A DNA stretch of 10,199 bases from contig CAZRIP010000122.1 in assembly GCA_964600165.1 (NCBI GenBank), forward strand, positions 1 to 10,199, read 5' to 3'. The stretch is from CAZRIP01 sp964600165. Its GTDB lineage: Bacteria; Elusimicrobiota; Elusimicrobia; UBA1565; UBA9628. This document shows positions 1 through 6,455 of the stretch, piece after piece. The notes beneath the pieces were generated by a model. That model saw nothing but the letters and a program-made list of their open reading frames with translations, had not been told where the DNA came from and searched no databases. The position numbers and the translations under genes are program-made. How positions within the stretch are numbered: position 1 is the stretch's first letter; each line of letters begins with the position of its first letter.

Positions 1-1304
1 GTGGGCGCTCTGCAATTGTTTCGGTTCCCGGATCTCCGAAGAGTGACTGCACCGACGTGCCCTTCGTCCAGTACAGTCCTTTCCTTACGCTAGCTATCAG
101 AGAGAATCTCTGCAAGGATCAGGCCCGAGCTTCAATGCGACATTTTTTACAGGAGGTTGTTAAATCTCCTTCTGTCACCCTTCAATGGACAGCAGCACCC
201 GCATATCTCTCCTTTCTAGCCGCAGATAAGGATTGGTCTACAATTGAAGAGGCAGCGAAGTCGGAATCTCCGATAAACAGAAGTGTCACGGATTTCTTAG
301 TTCGGTGGAATGATAAACAAGGAACCAAGCTTATCCTTAGTCTTCTTCATAAACGAATAAACACGGACTACACAATTATCGAGTCTCTGAATAATCGTAA
401 TGATCCCGAAATCGAACCGATCTTAAAGGACTTGTTGGAAAGAGACTCGGACGAGACGGCCAAACTTTACGCTGTGGACACCCTCGAAAAGCAGCATGCC
501 TCGAACTTGGCACCTTCTATAGTTAAGGCGATGAAGACCTTGAAGCCTGAGGATCATGCATATGGGATATTGGCGAACAAAGCCATCGCTCTGGATAGCT
601 CCCTGGTCTTACGAACCGTGACCGTTAAGGGACGATTCGAAGGCTTCTGCAACGATGGCATGATTAAGGTTGGCTTTAAGGATTTCCCAATGTATGGCTG
701 GAGCGGCTCGTGCGGCGGGTTTGCCGCCCCTCTCGGGAACGTCGTAAAAGGCGAGTATTTCATGCACCTCCTTGCCGACGACACTGTCGGCTTGAAGGTT
801 ATGATCGACTCTCCGGAAGTTGATATCGGAACAATTCACCACGACGAATATTTTCGGTCCCAGCATCCCGCCGGATACCACAGACCGGTAGTGGAATCGC
901 CAAGAAAGAAATCCGAAAAGGTCGCTCCTAAATTGGTGGCAATGCTAAAGGACAATGACCCAAAATCTCGCGCAGCCGCAATCTCTCAACTTCACGAGTT
1001 TTACTGGTTTGATTACACCGATGAAATTATCCCCGCTTTGAAAGACCCGAATCCATCGGTCCGTCAGCAGGCAGCTGTTTATCTAGGCGAACACCCCTCC
1101 AAGAAGGTTGTTGAACCACTCATCGAAGCACTCAATGACCCCGATCCCACCGTACGCCACTGGGTTGCGCAAAGCGTCGGATTAACTCGGAACACCCGCG
1201 GCCTAGAGCCGTTGAAAAAACTACTTTCGGACCCTGATGAGCGTGTCCGCGACCGCGCCCAGAATGGGATACTTATGATCAATCTTCATCCTCGAACGGA
1301 ATGA
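1..1304 (+). CDS. HEAT-repeat protein, 5' end cut by the window edge (probable integron cassette gene)
   Basis: The reading frame is open to base 3 with no stop. The GTG at 57 is therefore only an internal start candidate, and the gene probably begins left of the window. Counting from that GTG (415 residues), residues about 289-410 hold four HEAT or PBS-lyase-type helical repeats with the recurrent pattern DPxPxVRxxAA (for example DPNPSVRQQAA near 330 and DPDPTVRHWVA near 361). The N-terminal part looks helical too, with a repeat-like stretch at about 115-160. A non-helical segment at about 185-275, rich in Gly and aromatics, separates the two and may be a beta domain. HEAT repeats usually bind protein partners, but no catalytic motif is visible and the function is unknown. 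I see no signal peptide, though the true N-terminus is missing. The gene is clearly AT-richer than the core genes to the right. An attC site starts 22 bases after its stop, so it is probably cargo of an integron cassette. Confidence 0.8.
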   Translation, partial: GRSAIVSVPGSPKSDCTDVPFVQYSPFLTLAIRENLCKDQARASMRHFLQEVVKSPSVTLQWTAAPAYLSFLAADKDWSTIEEAAKSESPINRSVTDFLVRWNDKQGTKLILSLLHKRINTDYTIIESLNNRNDPEIEPILKDLLERDSDETAKLYAVDTLEKQHASNLAPSIVKAMKTLKPEDHAYGILANKAIALDSSLVLRTVTVKGRFEGFCNDGMIKVGFKDFPMYGWSGSCGGFAAPLGNVVKGEYFMHLLADDTVGLKVMIDSPEVDIGTIHHDEYFRSQHPAGYHRPVVESPRKKSEKVAPKLVAMLKDNDPKSRAAAISQLHEFYWFDYTDEIIPALKDPNPSVRQQAAVYLGEHPSKKVVEPLIEALNDPDPTVRHWVAQSVGLTRNTRGLEPLKKLLSDPDERVRDRAQNGILMINLHPRTE

Positions 1305-1326
1305 AATTGCGTAAATCCTGGGAGCC

Positions 1327-1404
1327 GTCTAACCATTCGGTAGTGCTGACCGGCATTCACTCGGGTGGCAGCAATTGGCCGGCAGCACACCGTCTGCGTT
1401 AGAC
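1327..1404 (+). other. integron attC recombination site (complete)
   Basis: R'' GTCTAAC (1327-1333) fits the consensus RYYYAAC. R' GTTAGAC (1398-1404) fits GTTRRRY and is the exact reverse complement of R''. Inside, the arm at 1339-1354 (GGTAGTGCTGACCGGC) pairs with 1378-1391 (GCCGGCAGCACACC) as GGT/ACC, GTGCTG/CAGCAC and CCGGC/GCCGG. A1342 and A1349 are left unpaired on the R'' side only. The spacers between core and stem (1334-1338 and 1392-1397) do not pair, and the terminal loop is about 23 bases. This is the standard attC layout: core sites, unpaired central spacer, stem with extrahelical bases on one arm, and variable loop. The site lies between the HEAT-protein stop and the toxin-antitoxin promoter, oriented as expected at the 3' end of a plus-strand cassette gene. 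By family knowledge, integrase would cut between G1398 and T1399. Confidence 0.9.
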
Positions 1405-1431
1405 CCCTATATTAAAGCGAGAAATCGCGCC

Positions 1432-1462
1432 TTGACAGATCGCACTACACATGTTATACACA
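1432..1462 (+). promoter_or_regulatory. promoter and probable operator of the toxin-antitoxin pair
   Basis: A perfect -35 box TTGACA (1432-1437) is followed after 17 bases by TATACA (1455-1460) as the -10 box. The hexamer TACACA occurs twice (1446-1451 and 1457-1462), 11 bp apart or about one helical turn, straddling the -10 box. Such spaced half-sites are what a ribbon-helix-helix antitoxin would use to repress its own operon. The promoter is seen directly. The operator role is inferred. Confidence 0.75.
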
Positions 1463-1479
1463 CTATAGGAGGTACAAAC

Positions 1480-1713
1480 ATGACCAGGGTCCAAATACTC
1501 CTTAATAAAAAAGAAGTTCAGGCTCTCCGCCGCGAATCCGCGGAAAGCGGAAAGAGCCACTCCCTTTTGGTTCGCGAAGCGATCGACAATCTTTACGTCT
1601 CGCGCTTCAGTGATGTGGAAATTTCGGGAATGGCCAAGTCCGCCAAGCAAGGCAAGGGGACAAAGAAGTTCAAGAATCTACAAGACGCCCGTCGCCACCT
1701 CTGGTCTCTGTAG
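1480..1713 (+). CDS. ribbon-helix-helix (CopG-like) antitoxin
   Basis: This 77-residue protein starts at ATG 1480, with AGGAGG at 1467-1472 placed 7 bases upstream. The frame is open further upstream to 1375, but that extension would run through the R' half of the attC site and the promoter, so I reject it. Residues 2-8 (TRVQILL) form the DNA-contacting beta strand. Two helices follow at about 10-22 and 26-40 (SHSLLVREAIDNLY), the usual RHH_1 fold. The basic C-terminal tail (about 52-77, rich in Lys and Arg, with NLQDARRHLW) would wrap and neutralise the toxin. The toxin gene begins 9 bases downstream. By family knowledge, the antitoxin alone or bound to toxin represses the shared promoter. 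The RHH fold is clear by pattern, but the exact antitoxin family cannot be settled by eye. Confidence 0.85.
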   Translation: MTRVQILLNKKEVQALRRESAESGKSHSLLVREAIDNLYVSRFSDVEISGMAKSAKQGKGTKKFKNLQDARRHLWSL

Positions 1714-1722
1714 CCACCAATC

Positions 1723-2004
1723 GTGCTTCAATTTGGGTTCGCACGCAGCTTCCAGCGGAGCTTGAAAGGCCTTCATCCTCATGAAAAGGTCGCCATACAA
1801 CGAGAAGTGGATTCATTCATGATGGCCATGGATGTACGCCAAATTCCAACAGGATTCGGTCTCAAAAAACTCGGCAGCGATATCTGGGAATTCCGGACGG
1901 ATCTGCCCATCCGCGTCCTCTTCCAATGGGACAAGGAATCGGTCACATTCCTCTTCGTCGGAAACCACAACGAGGTACAAAGATTTTTGAAGCATTATGT
2001 GTAG
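1723..2004 (+). CDS. RelE/ParE-superfamily toxin, probable mRNA interferase
   Basis: This 93-residue protein starts at GTG 1723. It looks like a small basic RelE-type fold: N-terminal helices (about 5-37) with many Lys and Arg, then a beta-sheet core. The core includes KKLGSDIWEFRTDLPIRVLF (about 48-67) and VTFLFVGNHNEVQRFLKHY (about 74-92). The motif xWEFR, a later Arg in the next strand (R64), and a C-terminal helix after NHN match RelE or HigB-type toxins that cut ribosome-bound mRNA. The ParE subgroup, which targets gyrase, cannot be excluded. The upstream partner is an RHH antitoxin. RelE-type toxins do pair with RHH antitoxins, though HTH or Phd partners are also common. The stop TAG at 2002-2004 is one base before the next R'' core. 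I see no strong Shine-Dalgarno, so it is probably coupled to antitoxin translation. Confidence 0.82.
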   Translation: MLQFGFARSFQRSLKGLHPHEKVAIQREVDSFMMAMDVRQIPTGFGLKKLGSDIWEFRTDLPIRVLFQWDKESVTFLFVGNHNEVQRFLKHYV

Positions 2005-2005
2005 G

Positions 2006-2068
2006 GTCTAACCATTAGGTAGTGCCGCCCGCTCGCCACAAGTCGCTCGGCAGCTCGCGCGGCGGCAC
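2006..2068 (+). other. decayed or incomplete attC site at the end of the cassette array
   Basis: The first 20 bases (2006-2025) read GTCTAACCATTAGGTAGTGC and match 1327-1346 of the first attC at 19 of 20 positions, including the R'' core GTCTAAC. The arm continues as a hairpin: 2022-2032 (GTGCCGCC then CGC) pairs with 2057-2068 (GCG, one bulged C, then GGCGGCAC). Where the R' core GTTRRRY should follow there is GATCCGCGAGATCC instead, and I find no GTTRRRY within the next 60 bases. The site therefore keeps the left end and stem but has lost its right core. It marks the boundary between cassette DNA and GC-rich core DNA. Confidence 0.7.
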
Positions 2069-2093
2069 GATCCGCGAGATCCTCCAGCGCCAC

Positions 2094-2270
2094 ATGCGAC
2101 GCGTCACCACGATAACCTACTCCGCCTTCGCCGGATTCGCCCTCGGCGGCATCGCCGGACCCATGTACAAATTGAACTGCCCCGCCTGCGACGGCCGCTT
2201 GATGCAGCTGCTCTTGGGCAGCGGCGGCAATCCCTTCAAAGTCCCGCCGAAAGGGGCTACCCCATCGTGA
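2094..2270 (+). CDS. short hypothetical ORF, possibly a gene remnant at the integron boundary
   Basis: From ATG 2094 this would give 58 residues. The same frame is open back to a GTG at 2022, but that start lies inside the attC-like hairpin and is unlikely to be original. Residues 1-25 are moderately hydrophobic (TYSAFAGFALGGIAGPMY), which could be one weak membrane segment. A CPAC motif follows at about 29-32, like half of a zinc ribbon. The usual second CxxC is missing before the stop. The stop overlaps the GTG start of the next gene (GTGA at 2267-2270), which hints at translational coupling. It may be the residue of a longer gene truncated when the cassette array inserted or contracted. 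I do not recognise the protein, and it may not be expressed. Confidence 0.35.
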   Translation: MRRVTTITYSAFAGFALGGIAGPMYKLNCPACDGRLMQLLLGSGGNPFKVPPKGATPS

Positions 2271-2890
2271 TCTTCGCGCTGCTTCTTCTATCGACGGGGG
2301 CGTTCCCCGCGCGCGCTTCCGAGCCCGCCGCGCTCAAAGGCGCCGCCGACGCCTACATCGCTAAGCAATGCCCCGCCAAAGCCGCGCGAACGCGCGCGCG
2401 GCCGCCTCGATCATCTTTCATCGTTCCCATCGCCCGCACGCCTAAATCGGTGGAGGCGGCGGCCGCGAAGGAGATCGCGCGGCTCGGATACGCGAACCCG
2501 ATCTCTCGCTTTAAGATCTGGGGCATCCGCGGCGGCCAGGGCCATGCGCCGTGGATCTTGGCGGACGTCTTCGTCCATGACGGCGATTACGCCCTCGAGC
2601 AGATCCTGGTCCTGGCGGTCGCGCAGGAGCGCGACGCGTATTATCTCCTCCAGCAGACCAGCCGCTGCCGGCCCGACGGAGACCCGAGCTGCAATACTCC
2701 CGGCGCGCCGGTGACGGCGTCCATCGCGCCGTTCGACTTGGTCGAGCTCGACGGGGAAGGCAAGGACGCGGTCGTGACCTACGAGAGGTCCACGAGCGGC
2801 CTTCTTCTCGGCATGACCGCCTACTCGATCGAGGACGACGGCTGGAAGAAGCTTTCGGACGGCTGCCTGAGCGACTACGATGTTCCTTGA
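2267..2890 (+). CDS. secreted protein of unknown function
   Basis: This 207-residue protein starts at GTG 2267, with a purine-rich AAAGGGG about 10 bases upstream. The first 17 residues (MIFALLLLSTGAFPARA) look like a short Sec signal peptide cleaved after ARA. The mature part has four cysteines (near 35, 134, 142 and 200), an even number that fits disulfides in the periplasm. Residues about 80-200 alternate strand-like and loop segments. They include an acidic run LVELDGEGKDAVVTYE (about 148-163) that resembles repeats in periplasmic proteins reporting a measured quantity, but I cannot assign a family. It is GC-rich like the core genes, so it belongs to the core side of the boundary. It converges with the aminotransferase gene. 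Confidence 0.65.
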   Translation: MIFALLLLSTGAFPARASEPAALKGAADAYIAKQCPAKAARTRARPPRSSFIVPIARTPKSVEAAAAKEIARLGYANPISRFKIWGIRGGQGHAPWILADVFVHDGDYALEQILVLAVAQERDAYYLLQQTSRCRPDGDPSCNTPGAPVTASIAPFDLVELDGEGKDAVVTYERSTSGLLLGMTAYSIEDDGWKKLSDGCLSDYDVP

Positions 2891-2905
2891 TCGCCTGCAG
2901 GCGAT
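2890..2905. repeat. perfect 16-bp palindrome between convergent genes
   Basis: ATCGCCTGCAGGCGAT reads the same on both strands and would form a 6-bp stem with a 4-base loop in RNA. It starts at the last base of the plus-strand stop codon, and the minus-strand aminotransferase ends 38 bases further on. The position suits a bidirectional transcription terminator, but no T-tract follows on either strand, so an intrinsic terminator is not shown. It could instead be a protein-binding site. Confidence 0.4.
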
Positions 2906-2943
2906 GGTGGCCGCCTTTCTGTCTACGGCGCGCGCGGGCGCGT

Positions 2944-4035
2944 CTAGACTTTCGCCGTCTTCAGCCGCTTCTCGACGGCCGCGAACCCCGCCTCGAGGTC
3001 GGCCTTCGTGATGAAGCCCATGTGGGCGATACGGATGATCTTGCCCTTGAGGTGCAGCTGGCCGCCGGCGATCGAGATGCCCTCGTCGGCGAGGATCTCT
3101 TCGATGAGCTTGTTGCCGTCGACGCCCGCCGGCAGGTTGATCGCCGTCAGGATGTTCGCGGGGGTCTTCGAGAAAAGGCTCAGGCCCATCTTCTTCGCCC
3201 AGTCGCGCGTCAGCCGCGCCAGCGCGTCGGTGCGCTTCCAGACGTTCTCGATGCCTTCTTTTCTGATGAGCTTCAACGCCTCGGCTTGGCCGGCGACGAG
3301 GGTGACGCCCGGCGTGTAGGGCGTCTCTTTGTCCTTCAAGGACTTCTTCATCGTCCGGAAATCGAAGTAGAAGCGCGGCAGCTTCGCGGCCTCGACGGCC
3401 TTCCAAGCTCTTTCTGAAATGGAGACGAAGCCCAAGCCCGGCGCCGCCATCAGGCCCTTCTGGGAGCCAGTGACGACGACGTCCAGGCCCCAGTCGTCCG
3501 TCTCCAATCTCTCGGCCGCGAGGCCTGAGACGCTGTCGATGACGACGAGCGCCTCGGGCTGGTGCTTGTGGACGAGGGCGGACAACGTCTTCAGATCGTT
3601 GACGATGCCGGTGGAGGTGTCCGTGTGCTGGATGAACACGGCCTTCAAACCGGGGTTGGCCTTGAGCGCGGCCTCGAGCTTCTCGGGGAGGACGGCCTCG
3701 CCCCACTCTTCGCTCAAGACGACGGGGGAAAGCCCGTACGCCTGGTGGATCTTGACGAATCGCTCGCCGAAGGCGCCGGTGACGCAGACGAGCGTCTTGT
3801 CGCCGGGGGAGAGGAGATTGGCGACGGCGGCTTCCATCGTGCCGGTGCCGGACGTCGTGATCATCAGCACGGTGTTTTTCGTGCGATAGACGTACTGCAT
3901 GTCCTTGATCACGGCGTCGAACATCTCGCCGAACTCCTTGGTCCGGTGATGCAAAATGGGCCGCGCCATGGCTTCCATGACTTGCGGGGGCAGAGGGGTC
4001 GGTCCGGGCGTCAGAAGGATGTATTTCTTGCTCAC
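2944..4035 (-). CDS. class V PLP aminotransferase (alanine-glyoxylate / serine-pyruvate type)
   Basis: This 363-residue protein is the usual length for the family. It starts at GTG 4035 with AAGGAGG six bases upstream. The N-terminus has the hallmark LTPGPTPLPPQVM (8-20) and HHR (29-31). TSGTGTMEAA (61-70) forms the phosphate-binding turn. D167 in VVIDSVSG contacts the pyridine nitrogen. K193 in VTGSQKGLMAAPG is the Schiff-base lysine. The enzyme is a cytosolic, PLP-dependent transaminase. Likely substrates are alanine, serine or a related amine with glyoxylate or pyruvate, and phosphonate or taurine-type transaminases are relatives. The start codon overlaps the lon stop as GTGA, so it is the last gene of the clpP-lon operon. 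That partner is unusual and gives no metabolic clue. The family is sure; the substrate is not. Confidence 0.9.
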   Translation of the reverse strand: MSKKYILLTPGPTPLPPQVMEAMARPILHHRTKEFGEMFDAVIKDMQYVYRTKNTVLMITTSGTGTMEAAVANLLSPGDKTLVCVTGAFGERFVKIHQAYGLSPVVLSEEWGEAVLPEKLEAALKANPGLKAVFIQHTDTSTGIVNDLKTLSALVHKHQPEALVVIDSVSGLAAERLETDDWGLDVVVTGSQKGLMAAPGLGFVSISERAWKAVEAAKLPRFYFDFRTMKKSLKDKETPYTPGVTLVAGQAEALKLIRKEGIENVWKRTDALARLTRDWAKKMGLSLFSKTPANILTAINLPAGVDGNKLIEEILADEGISIAGGQLHLKGKIIRIAHMGFITKADLEAGFAAVEKRLKTAKV

Positions 4036-6455
4036 GAAAGGCCTCCTTGAGGGGGTATAGCGGAAGAAGTCGGCGCGCTTCTCCATGGATTTCGTGCCGC
4101 GCGCGCCGCGGGGATCGTGACCTCGGGGCTGAGCGCCAGCTCCAGCACGTCGTGCAGGTGCTTGACCGGCACCATCTTGAGGTCTTTCAAGATCTCCTGC
4201 GGGATGTCCTCGAGATCTTTTTGATTCTGGTCGGGGAAAAGAACGGTCTTCATGCTCTCGCGGTGCGCGGCGAGGACCTTTTCTTTCAAGCCGCCGATCG
4301 GCAGCACGCGCCCGCGCAGCGTCATCTCGCCGGTCATCGCGAGCTCCGGCAGCACGGCCCGACCCGTCATCAAGGAGGCGAGCGCGGTGGCGATCGCGAT
4401 GCCCGCCGACGGGCCGTCCTTGGGCGTCGCGCCCTCGGGGACGTGGATGTGATAATCGACGTCTTTGAAAAGCTCCGGGCCCAGGCCGAGCTCTTTGGAG
4501 ATCGACTTGAGATAGGAAAGCGCGGCCTGCGCCGACTCCTGCATCACGCTGCCGAGCTTGCCGGTGAGCTTGAGCTCGCCTTTTCCGGAGGAGGAGACGA
4601 CCTCGATCGCCATCGTGACGCCGCCGACCTCGGTCCACGCCAGGCCGGTCGAGACGCCCACGCCGTTGAAGCTGTTTTTCTCGGTGTGGAACTTCGGGAT
4701 GCCGAGGAAGTCGGTGACGTTCTTCTCGTCGACCTTGAGCGGCTGCGCGCCGTCTTGGACGAGCTTGAGCGCGGCCTTGCGGGCCATGTGGGCGAGCTCC
4801 CGCGAGAGGCTGCGCACGCCGGACTCGCGCGTGTACTCGTCGATGGCGCGGTCGATGGCGGCGTCGGCGATCTCGAGCTGCTCGAGCTTGATGCCGTGGT
4901 CCTCGAGAGCCTTCGGGATCAGATGGTTGCGCGCGATGTGGCGCTTCTCGTTGTGCGTGTAGCCGGGGAAGCGCATGATCTCCAGGCGGTCCTGGAGGCT
5001 GACCGGGATGCCCTCGAGCGTATTGGCCGTGCAGATGAACATGACTTGAGAGAGGTCGAACTCGGTGTCGAGATAATGGTCGGTGAACGTGCTGTTCTGC
5101 TCGGGATCGAGGACCTCGAGCAGCGCCGCCGCGGGGTCGCCGCGCCAGTCCATGCCCATCTTGTCGATCTCGTCCAAAAGGATGACGGGGTTCTTCGAGC
5201 CGGCCTTGCGGATCGACTGGATCAGGCGCCCCGGCAGCGAGCCGATGTAGGTGCGGCGGTGGCCGCGGATCTCGGCTTCGTCGCGCACGCCGCCCAAGGA
5301 CATGCGCGCGAACTTGCGGCCCATCGACTTGGCGATCGAGCGGCCGAGCGAGGTCTTGCCGACGCCCGGAGGGCCGACGAAGCAGAGGATCGGGCCTTTC
5401 AAGCCCTTGGTGAGCTTGCAGACGGCGATGTATTCGAGGATGCGGTCCTTCACTTTCTTGAGATCGTAGTGGTCGGCTTCCAGGATCTCGCGCGCTTTCT
5501 CGACGTCGAGGGTGTCTTTCGTGCGCTTGGCCCAGGGCAGGTGCACCATCCAATCGAGGTAAGTGCGCGCGACGGTCGACTCCGGCGAGTAGGGCATCAT
5601 CTTCTCGAGCCGGTTGACTTCTTTCGTGGCGGCCTCGAGCGCGGCCTTGGGCATGCCGCTCTCTTTGACGGCCTTGCGCAGTTCCTCGATCTCCTGCGCG
5701 AAGTCGTCTTTTTGGCGGAGCTCTTTTTGGATCGCCTTCATCTGCTCCGTCAGGTAATACTCCTTCTGCGTCTTCTCGATCTGCGTTTTTACTCTGGAGT
5801 GGATCTTGCGCTCCAGAGTGAGGATCTCGATGTCCGTCTTGAGAAGAGCGATGATCCGCTCCAGCCGCTCGACGGGAGAGACGAGCTCGAGCACGCCCTG
5901 GCGGTCGGCGGTCTTGACGAGCGAGTTCGCCGCGATCGTGTCCGCGAGCTGCGAGGCGTCCTCGATGTGGGAAAGCGTGGTGACGACGTCGGCCGACGGG
6001 CGCCGGGCGAGCTTCGCGTGCTCCTCGAAGGTCTCGACGGCGTGGCGCATGAGCGCCTTGAGCTCGGGCGACGGCGCCGCGGGAGTCTCCGGATACTCCG
6101 GGACGACCTGCCAGTAGCCCTTTTCCTCGGAGTAATCCAGCTTCTTGGCCGTGACGCGCTCGAGGCCCTGCAAAAACACCTTGAGCGTGCCGTCCGGCAT
6201 CTTGAGGAACTGCACGACCTCGACGATGACGCCCATCGCGTAGAGGTCGTCGGGCTGCGGGTCCTCGAGCGTCACTTCCTTCTGCGCGACGACGCACAGA
6301 AGCTTGTCCGTCTCCTTCATCGCGGCCTCGAGCGCCTTGATCGACTTCGCGCGCCCGACCGACAACGGCAAGACCATGTGGGGAAACACCACGACGTCGC
6401 GGACCGCGAGGAGCGGAAGCCGGTCCAGCCGCTTGCGCGGTTTTTCTTCGCTCAC
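4032..6455 (-). CDS. lon: ATP-dependent protease Lon (LonA type)
   Basis: This 807-residue protein is full length for bacterial LonA. It starts at GTG 6455, overlapping the clpP stop by four bases. The N-terminal substrate-binding domain covers about 11-205 (LPLLAVRDVVVFPHMVLPL near its start). A coiled-coil helical segment lies at about 205-290. The AAA+ module follows, with Walker A GPPGVGKTS (361-369), Walker B ILLDEIDK (425-432), and sensor and arginine-finger regions after it. The C-terminal protease domain has the catalytic dyad S683 in PKDGPSAG and K726 in GGLKEKVLAA, 43 residues apart as in the E. coli enzyme. Lon degrades misfolded and short-lived regulatory proteins in the cytosol. 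The last 30 or so residues form a loose Pro/Ala-rich tail that also carries the ribosome site of the next gene. No residue needed for activity is missing. Confidence 0.97.
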   Translation of the reverse strand: MSEEKPRKRLDRLPLLAVRDVVVFPHMVLPLSVGRAKSIKALEAAMKETDKLLCVVAQKEVTLEDPQPDDLYAMGVIVEVVQFLKMPDGTLKVFLQGLERVTAKKLDYSEEKGYWQVVPEYPETPAAPSPELKALMRHAVETFEEHAKLARRPSADVVTTLSHIEDASQLADTIAANSLVKTADRQGVLELVSPVERLERIIALLKTDIEILTLERKIHSRVKTQIEKTQKEYYLTEQMKAIQKELRQKDDFAQEIEELRKAVKESGMPKAALEAATKEVNRLEKMMPYSPESTVARTYLDWMVHLPWAKRTKDTLDVEKAREILEADHYDLKKVKDRILEYIAVCKLTKGLKGPILCFVGPPGVGKTSLGRSIAKSMGRKFARMSLGGVRDEAEIRGHRRTYIGSLPGRLIQSIRKAGSKNPVILLDEIDKMGMDWRGDPAAALLEVLDPEQNSTFTDHYLDTEFDLSQVMFICTANTLEGIPVSLQDRLEIMRFPGYTHNEKRHIARNHLIPKALEDHGIKLEQLEIADAAIDRAIDEYTRESGVRSLSRELAHMARKAALKLVQDGAQPLKVDEKNVTDFLGIPKFHTEKNSFNGVGVSTGLAWTEVGGVTMAIEVVSSSGKGELKLTGKLGSVMQESAQAALSYLKSISKELGLGPELFKDVDYHIHVPEGATPKDGPSAGIAIATALASLMTGRAVLPELAMTGEMTLRGRVLPIGGLKEKVLAAHRESMKTVLFPDQNQKDLEDIPQEILKDLKMVPVKHLHDVLELALSPEVTIPAARAARNPWRSAPTSSAIPPQGGLS

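Larger units (their letters stand above)
1399..2068 (+). mobile_element. integron gene cassette carrying a toxin-antitoxin pair
   Basis: The left limit is the predicted crossover in R' of the first attC (after G1398). The right limit is approximate because the second attC lacks a clear R' core. The last base given is the end of its hairpin. The cassette holds a promoter, an RHH antitoxin gene and a RelE-like toxin gene, all read toward the attC. The toxin stop is one base from the next R'' core, the compact layout typical of cassettes. Toxin-antitoxin cassettes with their own promoters are well known in large chromosomal integrons, where they are thought to stabilise the array. The integrase itself is not in the window. 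Cassette status is inferred from the flanking sites. Confidence 0.75.

Noticed and set aside
1375..1479. Longer antitoxin starting at 1375
   Set aside because: It would translate half of the attC site and the promoter. ATG 1480 has a perfect Shine-Dalgarno at the right distance and matches the RHH N-terminus.
1327..2025. The 20-base direct repeat as target-site duplication of a transposon
   Set aside because: No transposase or terminal inverted repeats flank the segment. The first copy is part of a structured attC, which explains the repeat better.
2944..6297. Continuous minus-strand frame joining an out-of-frame lon reading to the aminotransferase
   Set aside because: The N-terminal 750 or so residues are the wrong frame of lon. 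Only the part from GTG 4035 is a real protein, with its own ribosome site.
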